A DNA stretch of 10,870 bases from Methanomicrobiales archaeon (lineage in GTDB: Archaea > Halobacteriota > Methanomicrobia > Methanomicrobiales > Methanoculleaceae): assembly GCA_012510295.1 (NCBI GenBank), contig JAAZID010000266.1, forward strand, positions 1-10,870, given 5' to 3'. Below the pieces are notes generated by a model. That model made no database searches and had not been told where the DNA came from. It worked only from the letters and a program-made list of their open reading frames with translations. A program made the position numbers and the translations under genes. Below, in pieces: positions 1 to 6,631 of this stretch (position 1 is its first letter; every line of letters begins with the position of its first letter).

Positions 1-789
1 AGAGAGATCGAACCGCCTCCTGCCCATCTCCTGGATCTCATGGCTCTGCATCCCGGAGAGGTGCACAACAGGAACAACCCGATCATCGGTCATCTCATAT
101 CCCCCTCCGTCCCGGCAGGTGAAGACCAGGAGGACGCCGGGAGGGAGGTCGTGGATGATATCCTGCAGGAGACGCCGATCGGGGCACGATGCGAGGTGTA
201 CGTCATCCAGGAGAACCACGGCGATGCGACCAGAATCCACCATCAGCCTACCGAGTGCCTGCAAGAGCTCCCAGAACCCTTCGCGCACACGGTCATACCC
301 GACCTCAGGCGTCTGAGCAAAGACTCCTATTATCTCTTCACCGGTCTTTGGGAGCAGCCCGACCGGTTCCACCAGGGCGGCGTACTTCTCAAGCAGGTCG
401 TTGGCATACCGGGTTGCCTCTTTCACGTACTCGATCCCGAACGGGTCACGGAACCAGCCTGATACAACGTGTACCTGGAGGTCATAGAGCAGTTTGCGAA
501 ACGCAGAGAATATCATCCTCGGGGGCTCGAAGATCTCCGCCCTGATGACGAGAGACCGCGAGCCGCCGGGGCGGTCCTGCAGGTCATACGCAAGCCAGTT
601 TAAGAGAGAGCTCTTCCCGATGCCGGGCGGGCCGGAGATCATCACCGCCTGCCCATGCTCCTCTGCCCGGGGGAGAAGGGTCCGGAGGAGGTTACGCTCC
701 TCGTGCCGGCCGCAGAACTCCTCAGGGGGGCAGGGAGCATACGATATGTTCCCTGCCCACCGCTGTATCCCATCCATATTCTCGCCCAT
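1..789 (-). CDS. AAA-type P-loop ATPase, N-terminal part (partial)
   Basis: Reading the minus strand from the ATG at 789 gives 263 codons without a stop, running off the left edge, so the C-terminus is missing. A GRxxE-type entry motif (FCGRHEE, residues 25-31) precedes a Walker A loop GPPGIGKSS (53-61). A Walker B strand VVLLDDVH lies at 191-198, and a sensor-1-like strand ending FTCRD at 223-227. This order (GREEE-like box, Walker A, about 135 residues, hhhhDD) is typical of AAA_16/Orc-like and STAND-type ATPases, which use ATP binding as a switch and often carry C-terminal sensor or repeat domains. Whether such a domain exists here cannot be seen, and the substrate is unknown. An in-frame stop lies just upstream of the ATG at 789. 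A TATA-like box at 806-815 sits so close that the ATG at 777 is a possible alternative start. The gene is divergent from the FKBP gene. Confidence 0.85.
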   Translation of the reverse strand, partial: MGENMDGIQRWAGNISYAPCPPEEFCGRHEERNLLRTLLPRAEEHGQAVMISGPPGIGKSSLLNWLAYDLQDRPGGSRSLVIRAEIFEPPRMIFSAFRKLLYDLQVHVVSGWFRDPFGIEYVKEATRYANDLLEKYAALVEPVGLLPKTGEEIIGVFAQTPEVGYDRVREGFWELLQALGRLMVDSGRIAVVLLDDVHLASCPDRRLLQDIIHDLPPGVLLVFTCRDGGGYEMTDDRVVPVVHLSGMQSHEIQEMGRRRFDLS

Positions 790-805
790 TCATCATCGAA
801 CTCGA

Positions 806-815
806 TTATATTTAA
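806..815 (-). promoter_or_regulatory. TATA-like box of the ATPase gene
   Basis: On the minus strand this reads TTAAATATAA, a good archaeal TATA box. Its centre is about 21-24 nt upstream of the ATG at 789, implying a leaderless or nearly leaderless mRNA, or a start at the ATG at 777. No convincing Shine-Dalgarno sequence precedes either ATG. Confidence 0.45.
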
Positions 816-960
816 GATCTGGGCAGATGGTAAACCCACCCCCGACCCGATGTGGGACAGGTGGTGTGGTGCTGATGTCCCGGACCGGTGGAGGAACGTC
901 GCTCCAGCTCTCAGTCCACTCATAACATCCTCCCGTTCGTGTTGCCGGCACTCCCGCAGG

Positions 961-970
961 GATAAATACC
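961..970 (+). promoter_or_regulatory. TATA-like box of the FKBP gene
   Basis: GATAAATACC is the best TATA-like sequence in the divergent intergenic region for plus-strand transcription. It predicts a start near 990 and a leader of about 80 nt containing the hairpin at 1019-1036. This is inferred from sequence only. Confidence 0.4.
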
Positions 971-1018
971 ACTCCATCCAACCTGAATAGAACAACGAGT
1001 GCAGGTATGTGATCGAGA

Positions 1019-1036
1019 GGTGCATGGGTATGCACC
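1019..1036 (+). repeat. Hairpin in the FKBP 5' leader
   Basis: Perfect 7-bp inverted repeat GGTGCAT / ATGCACC with a 4-nt loop (GGGT), ending 32 nt before the chosen FKBP start. An ATG at 1024-1026 inside the stem is in frame with the FKBP gene, so a longer N-terminus is possible on paper. The hairpin and the family's usual N-terminus argue against it. Confidence 0.5.
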
Positions 1037-1068
1037 GGGCGCAAATCCTGCTCTCCTGGGTGAATGGA

Positions 1069-1788
1069 ATGGTACTTCAGGAAGGAGATTTTATCAGGCT
1101 CATGTACACCGGCCGTGCCGGTGAGAACATCTTTGACACCACAGATGAGAAAGACGCGATGGAAGGGGGTATCCACAACCCGCAGGCGGAGTATGGTCCG
1201 GCCACCGTCCGCCTGGGAAGCCACCATGTCATCATCGGTCTTGAGGATGAACTGATTGGAAAAGAGGTCGGCACCGAGGGGGAGGTCGAAGTCCCGCCCG
1301 AGAAGGCGTTCGGGGCGCACGACGAGCGGTACATGAGCTCATACCCGACCGCGAAGTTTCAGGAAAAACCGAAACGCGGCATGCGGGTGAAGATCGACGG
1401 CGACGAAGGTACGATCGCCGACGTCATCGGAAAACGCGCGGTCGTCGATTTCAACCACCCGCTCGCCGGGAAGACCCTGCAGTACACCTACACGATCCTT
1501 GAGAAGGTTGAGGATCCGATCGAGCAGATCAAAGGCCTGATCCGGCTCTACTCCGGCAGGACCGATATCGGCATCACCATCGCCGACGGTACGATCGAAC
1601 TGGCACTCCCGCCGGCCATCATCATGTATGATCGGCGCTGGATAACCTGGCGGGGCACGCTCATCCGCGAGATATTCGAGTACTATCCGGATATCGAGAA
1701 TATTGTCCTGAAAGAGACGTTCGAGCGCCCCGAAGAGGAAGAAATTACTCCAGAAGTCCCTGATACTGAGGAAGAGGTCGGGGAGTAA
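1069..1788 (+). CDS. FKBP-type peptidyl-prolyl cis-trans isomerase, long archaeal type
   Basis: A 239-residue protein predicted to catalyse cis-trans isomerisation of peptidyl-prolyl bonds and to act as a folding chaperone in the cytoplasm; no signal peptide or membrane segment is visible. The N-terminal FKBP fold begins GDFIRLMYTGR (6-16). It is interrupted by an insert-in-flap segment after AFGAHDERY (80-88) and resumes with the family signature VVDFNHPLAGK (125-135). Residues from about 145 form the extra C-terminal domain known from long archaeal FKBPs such as the Methanocaldococcus 26-kDa protein. The tail is strongly acidic. I chose the ATG at 1069 because GGGTGA (1058-1063) is a well-spaced archaeal ribosome-binding site and the protein then starts like its relatives. 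The open frame extends upstream to 1009, but those residues look like translated leader. It is probably monocistronic. Confidence 0.93.
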   Translation: MVLQEGDFIRLMYTGRAGENIFDTTDEKDAMEGGIHNPQAEYGPATVRLGSHHVIIGLEDELIGKEVGTEGEVEVPPEKAFGAHDERYMSSYPTAKFQEKPKRGMRVKIDGDEGTIADVIGKRAVVDFNHPLAGKTLQYTYTILEKVEDPIEQIKGLIRLYSGRTDIGITIADGTIELALPPAIIMYDRRWITWRGTLIREIFEYYPDIENIVLKETFERPEEEEITPEVPDTEEEVGE

Positions 1789-1806
1789 TCCCTTACTCTG
1801 TTTTTT
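1783..1806 (+). terminator. Hairpin plus T6 terminator of the FKBP gene
   Basis: GAGTAA (1783-1788, containing the stop codon) pairs perfectly with TTACTC (1793-1798) around a 4-nt loop, with a possible extra G-T pair outside. A TG and then six T (1801-1806) follow. Archaeal termination depends mainly on the T-run, and here both hairpin and T-run are present. Confidence 0.7.
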
Positions 1807-1840
1807 GCTCTGAAACACTCTTCCCGGCGGATGGCGGAGA

Positions 1841-1895
1841 GGATGATCGCTCTCGGTCCCCCGGGTATCAGGGCATCCGGCCGATCATCCTGATA
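1841..1895. repeat. Overlapping inverted repeats upstream of the HEAT-repeat gene
   Basis: GGATGATCG (1841-1849) is repeated inverted as CGATCATCC (1882-1890). Within the same stretch TATCAGG (1866-1872) pairs with CCTGATA (1889-1895). The two pairings share bases 1889-1890, so as RNA they would compete; as DNA they could be binding sites. The rest of the gap 1807-2082 shows only T-rich or TATA-like boxes. Confidence 0.4.
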
Positions 1896-1982
1896 TCCAG
1901 AGGGTAATGACTCAACGTGGTCTCAGGAGTGACCCTTATGCATATGGGTGGCCATTATTGATCGGAGAATGAAGAGAAAGAA

Positions 1983-1990
1983 TTTAATTT
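1983..1990 (+). promoter_or_regulatory. TATA-like box upstream of the HEAT-repeat gene
   Basis: TTTAATTT lies in a short AT-rich island and would place a transcription start near the in-frame ATG at 2011. A second T-rich box, TTATTTTTT (2055-2063), would place a start near the ATG at 2083. The two boxes support different translation starts and sequence alone does not decide between them. Confidence 0.35.
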
Positions 1991-2082
1991 GTAAACGTAT
2001 ACGCTTCAATATGTCTGTTTCGGCCACGGGGATGCCCCGGGGCGGGATCCTTTCTTATTTTTTGGCCGGGATCGATGATGCG

Positions 2083-5000
2083 ATGAGCAAACGAGAGAGA
2101 TGCGGGGATCAGCGTATGCCGGGGTCCGGGGGTAGTCGTGCCCTCGACGGAGCTCTCTACATCCTGATCTGTGCAATCTTCGGGGTCGCATCGTTCATTC
2201 TCTTCTCCCACTCCACAGAACCGACCGGTATACAGGCAACCCTGGCGCCTGAGGCCCTCTCTCCCATCGTGGGCCTTGCAGGGCTCTTTGGACCGGATAG
2301 ATCTCCACCCCTCAGGCGCCGGGAGGGCGAGACGCAGGAACCCGACCCGGAGGATTCCCGCCCGGGTGTAGAGGAGGAAAACCCGGCAGAACCTGTCCGG
2401 GTTGAGAAGAGGTCAAACATCTTCGCCCGGATCAGGAGGATCCCGGGCTCTCTCAGGCGGTCCGGCGAACCCACCCCCCCCGATCCGCCGGAAGCGCTTG
2501 ATCCGGATCGCACCATACCGGATGATGCGGATCCACCCGCCCCTCCCCGGGAAGGGCTACTGGACCCAGAACCCGATCCCCCGGCCGACGAAGACTCCTC
2601 CGGGCCCGTGGAAGAGGTAGCATCCCCCACGTTCGCCGGGGTGGATGAGCCCGACCTTGATGCTCTGGCGGAAGAACCCGTGGATGAGGCAGTATCCTCC
2701 GCACCCGACCTCGATGACCTCCCTATCGAGTATCTCATCGACGACCTCGGTAGTGACGATACCGAAGTCCGGAAGCGTGCTGCCGCTGCCATAGCCGGGC
2801 ACGGGGCGGAAGCCGTGGCTCCCCTGATAGAGGCTCTCTCTCGTGCAGATGGCCGGAGACGGTGGTGCGTCGCCGAGATCCTCGCCGCGCTCGGGGACGA
2901 CGCTATCCCGGCGCTTATCGTCGCGCTCGGGGATGATGCGACACAGGCGGGGGCGGCCGCAACGCTCGTGCGTATCGGTTCACCCGCCGTGCCGCCGCTC
3001 ATCGCGGTGCTCGCCGACAACGACGGCGAGGTGGAGTTCGGCGCCCGCTACGCGCTCCAGGAGATCGGCGATGAGGCGATCCCCTTCCTCGTCAGGGCAC
3101 TCGATGCCCCGGATGGGGCCACCCGGCGCTCCGTCGCAGAAATCCTCGGGAATCTCAGGTGGAATGCACCTGACGACAATGAATCGATCCGCTACCTCAT
3201 CGCCGGCGAGGCATGGCTCGATGTGGCCGGGTACGGCGTGACTGCGGTCGACCCCCTCATCCGGATCCTGAGGTCTCAGGACAGGGAAGCCTGGTGGAAC
3301 GCTGCCCGGACCCTCGGCGAGATCGGGGCGCCGGCGGTAGAACCCCTGATCGACCTGTTACACGAGGCTGATGCCGACGTCAGGCCGCTTGTTGCCATGG
3401 CGCTCAGCGAGATCGGGGCGAGTGCAGTTGATCCCCTCATCGGCCTGCTCACCGATCCGGCCCTCCAGGGTACGGCCGCGGAGGCCCTGGCAAAGATCGG
3501 TGAAGCGGCGGTAGAGGGGTGTATCCAGGCTCTGGACCACGGAGATGCTGATACGCGGAAATTCGTTCGGGAGATCCTGGTTGCGATCGGGGAACCCGCG
3601 ATCCCGGCCCTGATCCAGGCGCTGAGGGCAGGCCGATTCGATACCCGTAGCCGTGCTGCCGATATCCTTGAGGGGATGGGCTGGGAGCCCTGGGGTGATA
3701 CCGAACAGGCATGGTACCTTATCGCCCGTGAGCAATGGATAGAACTTGCCCTGATGGGCGCACCGGCCGTCGAACCCCTGATCAGGACGCTGAACAGCGA
3801 CGATGAGCGTATACGCAGTGAGGCCGCGTGGACGCTCGGCGAGATCGGTGATCCTGCATCCGTGGGGCCGCTCGCGGGCGCCCTCGCGGATGGGGGTGTC
3901 GCCCCGGCAGCGGCGGATGCGCTTGTCGCTATCGGGGAGGCCTCCATAGCCCCGGTCCTCGGGCTGCTCGGAGAAGGAACCGATACCGCCCGGTCGGGTG
4001 CCGTCGAGGTGCTGGGGAGGCTCAGGGCGCAGGAGGCGGTCCCGGCCGTCATCGATATCATCCAGGCCGGCGGCGACCGCCTCCACCGAAGAGCCGTCGA
4101 CGCCCTCGTCAGCATCGGGGCGCCGGCGGTGACGCCCCTCATTCCTCTCCTCGGAGTGGAGGGGGACGGGCACGACGGGGCGGTGGCCGCGCTCACCGGG
4201 ATAGGGGACGACGCACGGGAGCCGCTCGCCGGGGCGCTCGGAGACGAGAGTGCCGGGGTCCGGATGGGCGCCGCCATGATCCTTGAGAGGCTCGGGTGGG
4301 TACCCGCCGGGGTGGGAGAACAGGTCACCTGCCTGGTCGCCCTGCAGCGCTGGCGGGATGTTGTAGAGTTCGGGGGGGATGCCGTCGATATACTGGCGGC
4401 GCGACTCGGTGACCAGGATGCGGATGTGCAGGCAGGGGTAGCGGAGGCGCTCGCCCGGATCGGACCTCCTGCAGCCCTCCCGCTGATCCGCCTGCTCGGC
4501 AACGAGGATCTCCGTGAACGTGTAGCGGATACACTCGTGCAGATAGGAGAGCCGGCCATCGAGCCCCTGATCCACGCCCTGGACGAGGAAGAGGTCTCAG
4601 AGGCGGCTGCCGGTGTTCTGGCACGGTTCGGGAGGCCTGCCGCTGTCGCTCTCATCCCGGCTCTCGGGCGCCCCGGTACCGGGGAGGTTGCGGCTGAAAC
4701 CCTCGCGGCGATGGGCGAGATCTCCATCGAGCCGCTCGTCGGGGCGCTCGGGAGTGATGATGCCCGCGCCAGGGAGATGATCGGGGATCTGCTCATCGGT
4801 ATAGGGGAAGCGGCCATCGGCCCGCTCATCGGGGCACTCGCCCACCCGGACGATGCCCTCAGGCCCGGGACGATCGATCTCCTCACGCGGATCGGCAGGC
4901 CCGCCGTCCCTGCCCTTGTGGAGGCACTCCAGAGCGAGCACTACCGGGTACGGCTGGGTGCGGCCGAGATACTCGGGAGGATCGGATGGAAGCCCGGAAC

Positions 5001-6156
5001 CGAGAGGGAGATGGTCAGGTACCTTATCGCAAAGGAGCAGTGGGTATCTGTCGCGGACCTCGGCTCTGGCGCAGTCGGGTCGCTCATCCGGGCGCTCGAC
5101 GACCCCGACAGCACGATCCAGATGGGTGCGTCGCGGGCGCTCGGCCTGATCGGTGAGCCTGCGGTTGCCGAACTGATCGAGACCCTCCGCGACGAGCGGA
5201 ACGGCGGACAGAGGAAGGCCGTCGAGGCACTCAAGATGATCGGAGAACCTGCGGTCGTGCCGCTCATCGACGCCCTCCAGGACCGCGACTGGCACATCCG
5301 CCTCGGGGTGGCACGGGCACTTGTCGCCATCGGGGAGGTGGCGGTCGAGCCGCTGATCCAGGTTCTCCGCGGTGGATCCGAGGTGAGCCAGATGGGTGTG
5401 GCCGCAACGCTCGGCAAGATCGGGAGCCCTGCCGCCATCGATCCGCTCATCGATACGCTCCTGCACGAGGACTGGCGTGTGGGGCGTGTCGTCGTGCGGG
5501 CGCTCGGCATGATGGGAGGAGCAGCGGTAAACCCTCTCCTCCGGGTCATCAGGGAGGGGGACGATGCGGCCCGGAATGGTGCTGTAGCCGCCCTTGTGCT
5601 GATCGGTGAGCCTGCGGTACACCTCCTCCCCGGTGCACTCACCGACGGGCACTTCCGTGTCCGTGCGGGGGTTGCAGATGCCCTCGACCGCCTGGGCTGG
5701 TCGCCAGAACCCGGGGAGGAGGAGGTCTGCTACCTGATCGCAAAAGAGCAGTGGAGCAGCCTGCTCGCCCGGGGTGTGGATGCAGTCGGACCGTTGATCC
5801 GGGTGCTCAACGACCGCGACGACAGCATACGGAGGAGAACGGCAAAGATCCTCGGTGAACTGCGAGACCCACGCGCCGTTGGACCTCTCATCGACCTCCT
5901 CCACGACGACGTCTACAGCATACGCCGGGAAACCGCGGCGGCGCTTATCTCCATAGGGGCCCCGGCCATGGATCCGGTCATAGCCGTGCTGGGTGACGGG
6001 GATGACGATGTCAGGAAACGCGCGGCAGATATCCTGGGCGGGGTCGGGGATCTGCATGTGATCGGGGCTCTCAAGGGGCTCTTCGACGACGAAGACTGGT
6101 ACGTCAGGAAGGCCGCGGCGGAGGCGGTAGCGAAGATCCGGGAGCGGGTGGAATAA
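2083..6156 (+). CDS. Giant membrane-anchored HEAT-repeat protein with W-YLIA-W spacers
   Basis: A 1357-residue protein from the ATG at 2083; in-frame starts at 1948, 2011 and 2116 are possible. Basic N-terminal residues precede one hydrophobic helix (about 24-42), read as a signal-anchor or uncleaved signal, so the body is probably outside the membrane. Residues of about 65-210 are a disordered-looking stalk rich in Pro, Asp and Glu. From about 213 to the end I count about 34 HEAT/PBS-lyase-type units of 28-31 residues, with consensus G-x-PAV-x-PLI-x-AL-x-D, then R-x-x-AA-x-x-L. They form blocks of 5, 5, 6, 7, 7 and 4 units. Between blocks lie five copies of W-x10-[YC]-L-[IV]-A-x3-W-x6-G, with the Y or C at 371, 545, 750, 980 and 1217. 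HEAT solenoids bind proteins; no catalytic motif is visible and the partner is unknown. It is probably monocistronic. Confidence 0.9.
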   Translation: MSKRERCGDQRMPGSGGSRALDGALYILICAIFGVASFILFSHSTEPTGIQATLAPEALSPIVGLAGLFGPDRSPPLRRREGETQEPDPEDSRPGVEEENPAEPVRVEKRSNIFARIRRIPGSLRRSGEPTPPDPPEALDPDRTIPDDADPPAPPREGLLDPEPDPPADEDSSGPVEEVASPTFAGVDEPDLDALAEEPVDEAVSSAPDLDDLPIEYLIDDLGSDDTEVRKRAAAAIAGHGAEAVAPLIEALSRADGRRRWCVAEILAALGDDAIPALIVALGDDATQAGAAATLVRIGSPAVPPLIAVLADNDGEVEFGARYALQEIGDEAIPFLVRALDAPDGATRRSVAEILGNLRWNAPDDNESIRYLIAGEAWLDVAGYGVTAVDPLIRILRSQDREAWWNAARTLGEIGAPAVEPLIDLLHEADADVRPLVAMALSEIGASAVDPLIGLLTDPALQGTAAEALAKIGEAAVEGCIQALDHGDADTRKFVREILVAIGEPAIPALIQALRAGRFDTRSRAADILEGMGWEPWGDTEQAWYLIAREQWIELALMGAPAVEPLIRTLNSDDERIRSEAAWTLGEIGDPASVGPLAGALADGGVAPAAADALVAIGEASIAPVLGLLGEGTDTARSGAVEVLGRLRAQEAVPAVIDIIQAGGDRLHRRAVDALVSIGAPAVTPLIPLLGVEGDGHDGAVAALTGIGDDAREPLAGALGDESAGVRMGAAMILERLGWVPAGVGEQVTCLVALQRWRDVVEFGGDAVDILAARLGDQDADVQAGVAEALARIGPPAALPLIRLLGNEDLRERVADTLVQIGEPAIEPLIHALDEEEVSEAAAGVLARFGRPAAVALIPALGRPGTGEVAAETLAAMGEISIEPLVGALGSDDARAREMIGDLLIGIGEAAIGPLIGALAHPDDALRPGTIDLLTRIGRPAVPALVEALQSEHYRVRLGAAEILGRIGWKPGTEREMVRYLIAKEQWVSVADLGSGAVGSLIRALDDPDSTIQMGASRALGLIGEPAVAELIETLRDERNGGQRKAVEALKMIGEPAVVPLIDALQDRDWHIRLGVARALVAIGEVAVEPLIQVLRGGSEVSQMGVAATLGKIGSPAAIDPLIDTLLHEDWRVGRVVVRALGMMGGAAVNPLLRVIREGDDAARNGAVAALVLIGEPAVHLLPGALTDGHFRVRAGVADALDRLGWSPEPGEEEVCYLIAKEQWSSLLARGVDAVGPLIRVLNDRDDSIRRRTAKILGELRDPRAVGPLIDLLHDDVYSIRRETAAALISIGAPAMDPVIAVLGDGDDDVRKRAADILGGVGDLHVIGALKGLFDDEDWYVRKAAAEAVAKIRERVE

Positions 6157-6174
6157 CGCTCCCGAGATCTTCGC
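6130..6174 (+). terminator. Long hairpin over the stop codon of the HEAT-repeat gene
   Basis: The last codons, GCGAAGATC (6130-6138) then CGGGAGCG (6139-6146), pair with CGCTCCCG (6157-6164) and GATCTTCGC (6166-6174). The result is a 17-bp stem with one bulged A at 6165. The 10-nt loop (6147-6156) ends with the TAA stop. No T-run follows directly; the nearest is TTATTT at 6207-6212. It may act in termination, 3'-end stability or protection from the exosome; the function is inferred. Confidence 0.6.
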
Positions 6175-6494
6175 GAGACCTCGTAGCACCTCTCTAAAAG
6201 ATCCCTTATTTCTCCTGCCTGGCTGGATAGTCTTCAGAGATCTTCCGCCGGACCCGGGAAGACCGTTCACCTCAGGCTTCCTCTGCTGGTGGGGGACGAC
6301 CGCTGTTTGCTATCGATCATGAGGCCCGACCTCCCTCATGGAAGCGCCCCCGGCATGAAGCTCCCGGTGAGGCGCTTGAGGTGTCAGGGTATGACCGGGT
6401 TTCGGATACCATTTCCGGCCGAAGAGGTATCGGTGGTTTGAGAACCTATCCAGCCAATATTATAAAAAAGTATATTTAATGGAGCTGAAAGGTT
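6175..6494. other. Intergenic region between the HEAT-repeat gene and dnaG
   Basis: No convincing gene is visible on either strand. The first part is GC-rich like the rest of the window and contains GTCTTCA near 6232 and GAAGACCGTTCA (6258-6269), the latter matching half of the palindrome found before the regulator gene. The last 40 bases turn sharply AT-rich and carry the dnaG promoter candidate. Confidence 0.5.
6471..6480 (+). promoter_or_regulatory. Upstream TATA box candidate for dnaG
   Basis: TATATTTAAT, preceded by an A-rich stretch resembling a BRE, is the strongest TATA box in this gap. It predicts transcription from about 6498 and a dnaG leader of about 130 nt. Confidence 0.45.
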
Positions 6495-6544
6495 GTGAAA
6501 AATCTTCTCTTCGATCTGCCATCTGATTTAAGTGATCATACCAT

Positions 6545-6556
6545 AGATATATATCT
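6545..6556 (+). promoter_or_regulatory. Palindromic TATA candidate for dnaG
   Basis: AGATATATATCT is a perfect 12-bp palindrome that could serve as a second TATA box, giving a leader of about 55 nt. Being symmetrical, it gives no direction by itself; the dnaG start downstream suggests plus-strand use. Confidence 0.35.
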
Positions 6557-6631
6557 GACACCTATGTTCGCGCATACGAAGACCTGCATGACATACGGCG
6601 ATCAGATTCACATTGAAGGGGGCAACATTCC

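Noticed and set aside
40..545. Plus-strand frames at the left edge
   Set aside because: The minus-strand ATPase with Walker A and B motifs accounts for this DNA.
2719..6156. Repetitive DNA considered as a CRISPR array or tandem satellite
   Set aside because: The repeats are protein-level HEAT units in one open frame, diverged at DNA level, with no identical repeats and unique spacers.
3276..6270. Two long minus-strand frames (536 and 557 codons) opposite the HEAT gene
   Set aside because: They are antisense shadows caused by the periodic GC-rich repeats; their Ser/Arg- or Pro/Asp/Arg-rich translations resemble no protein.
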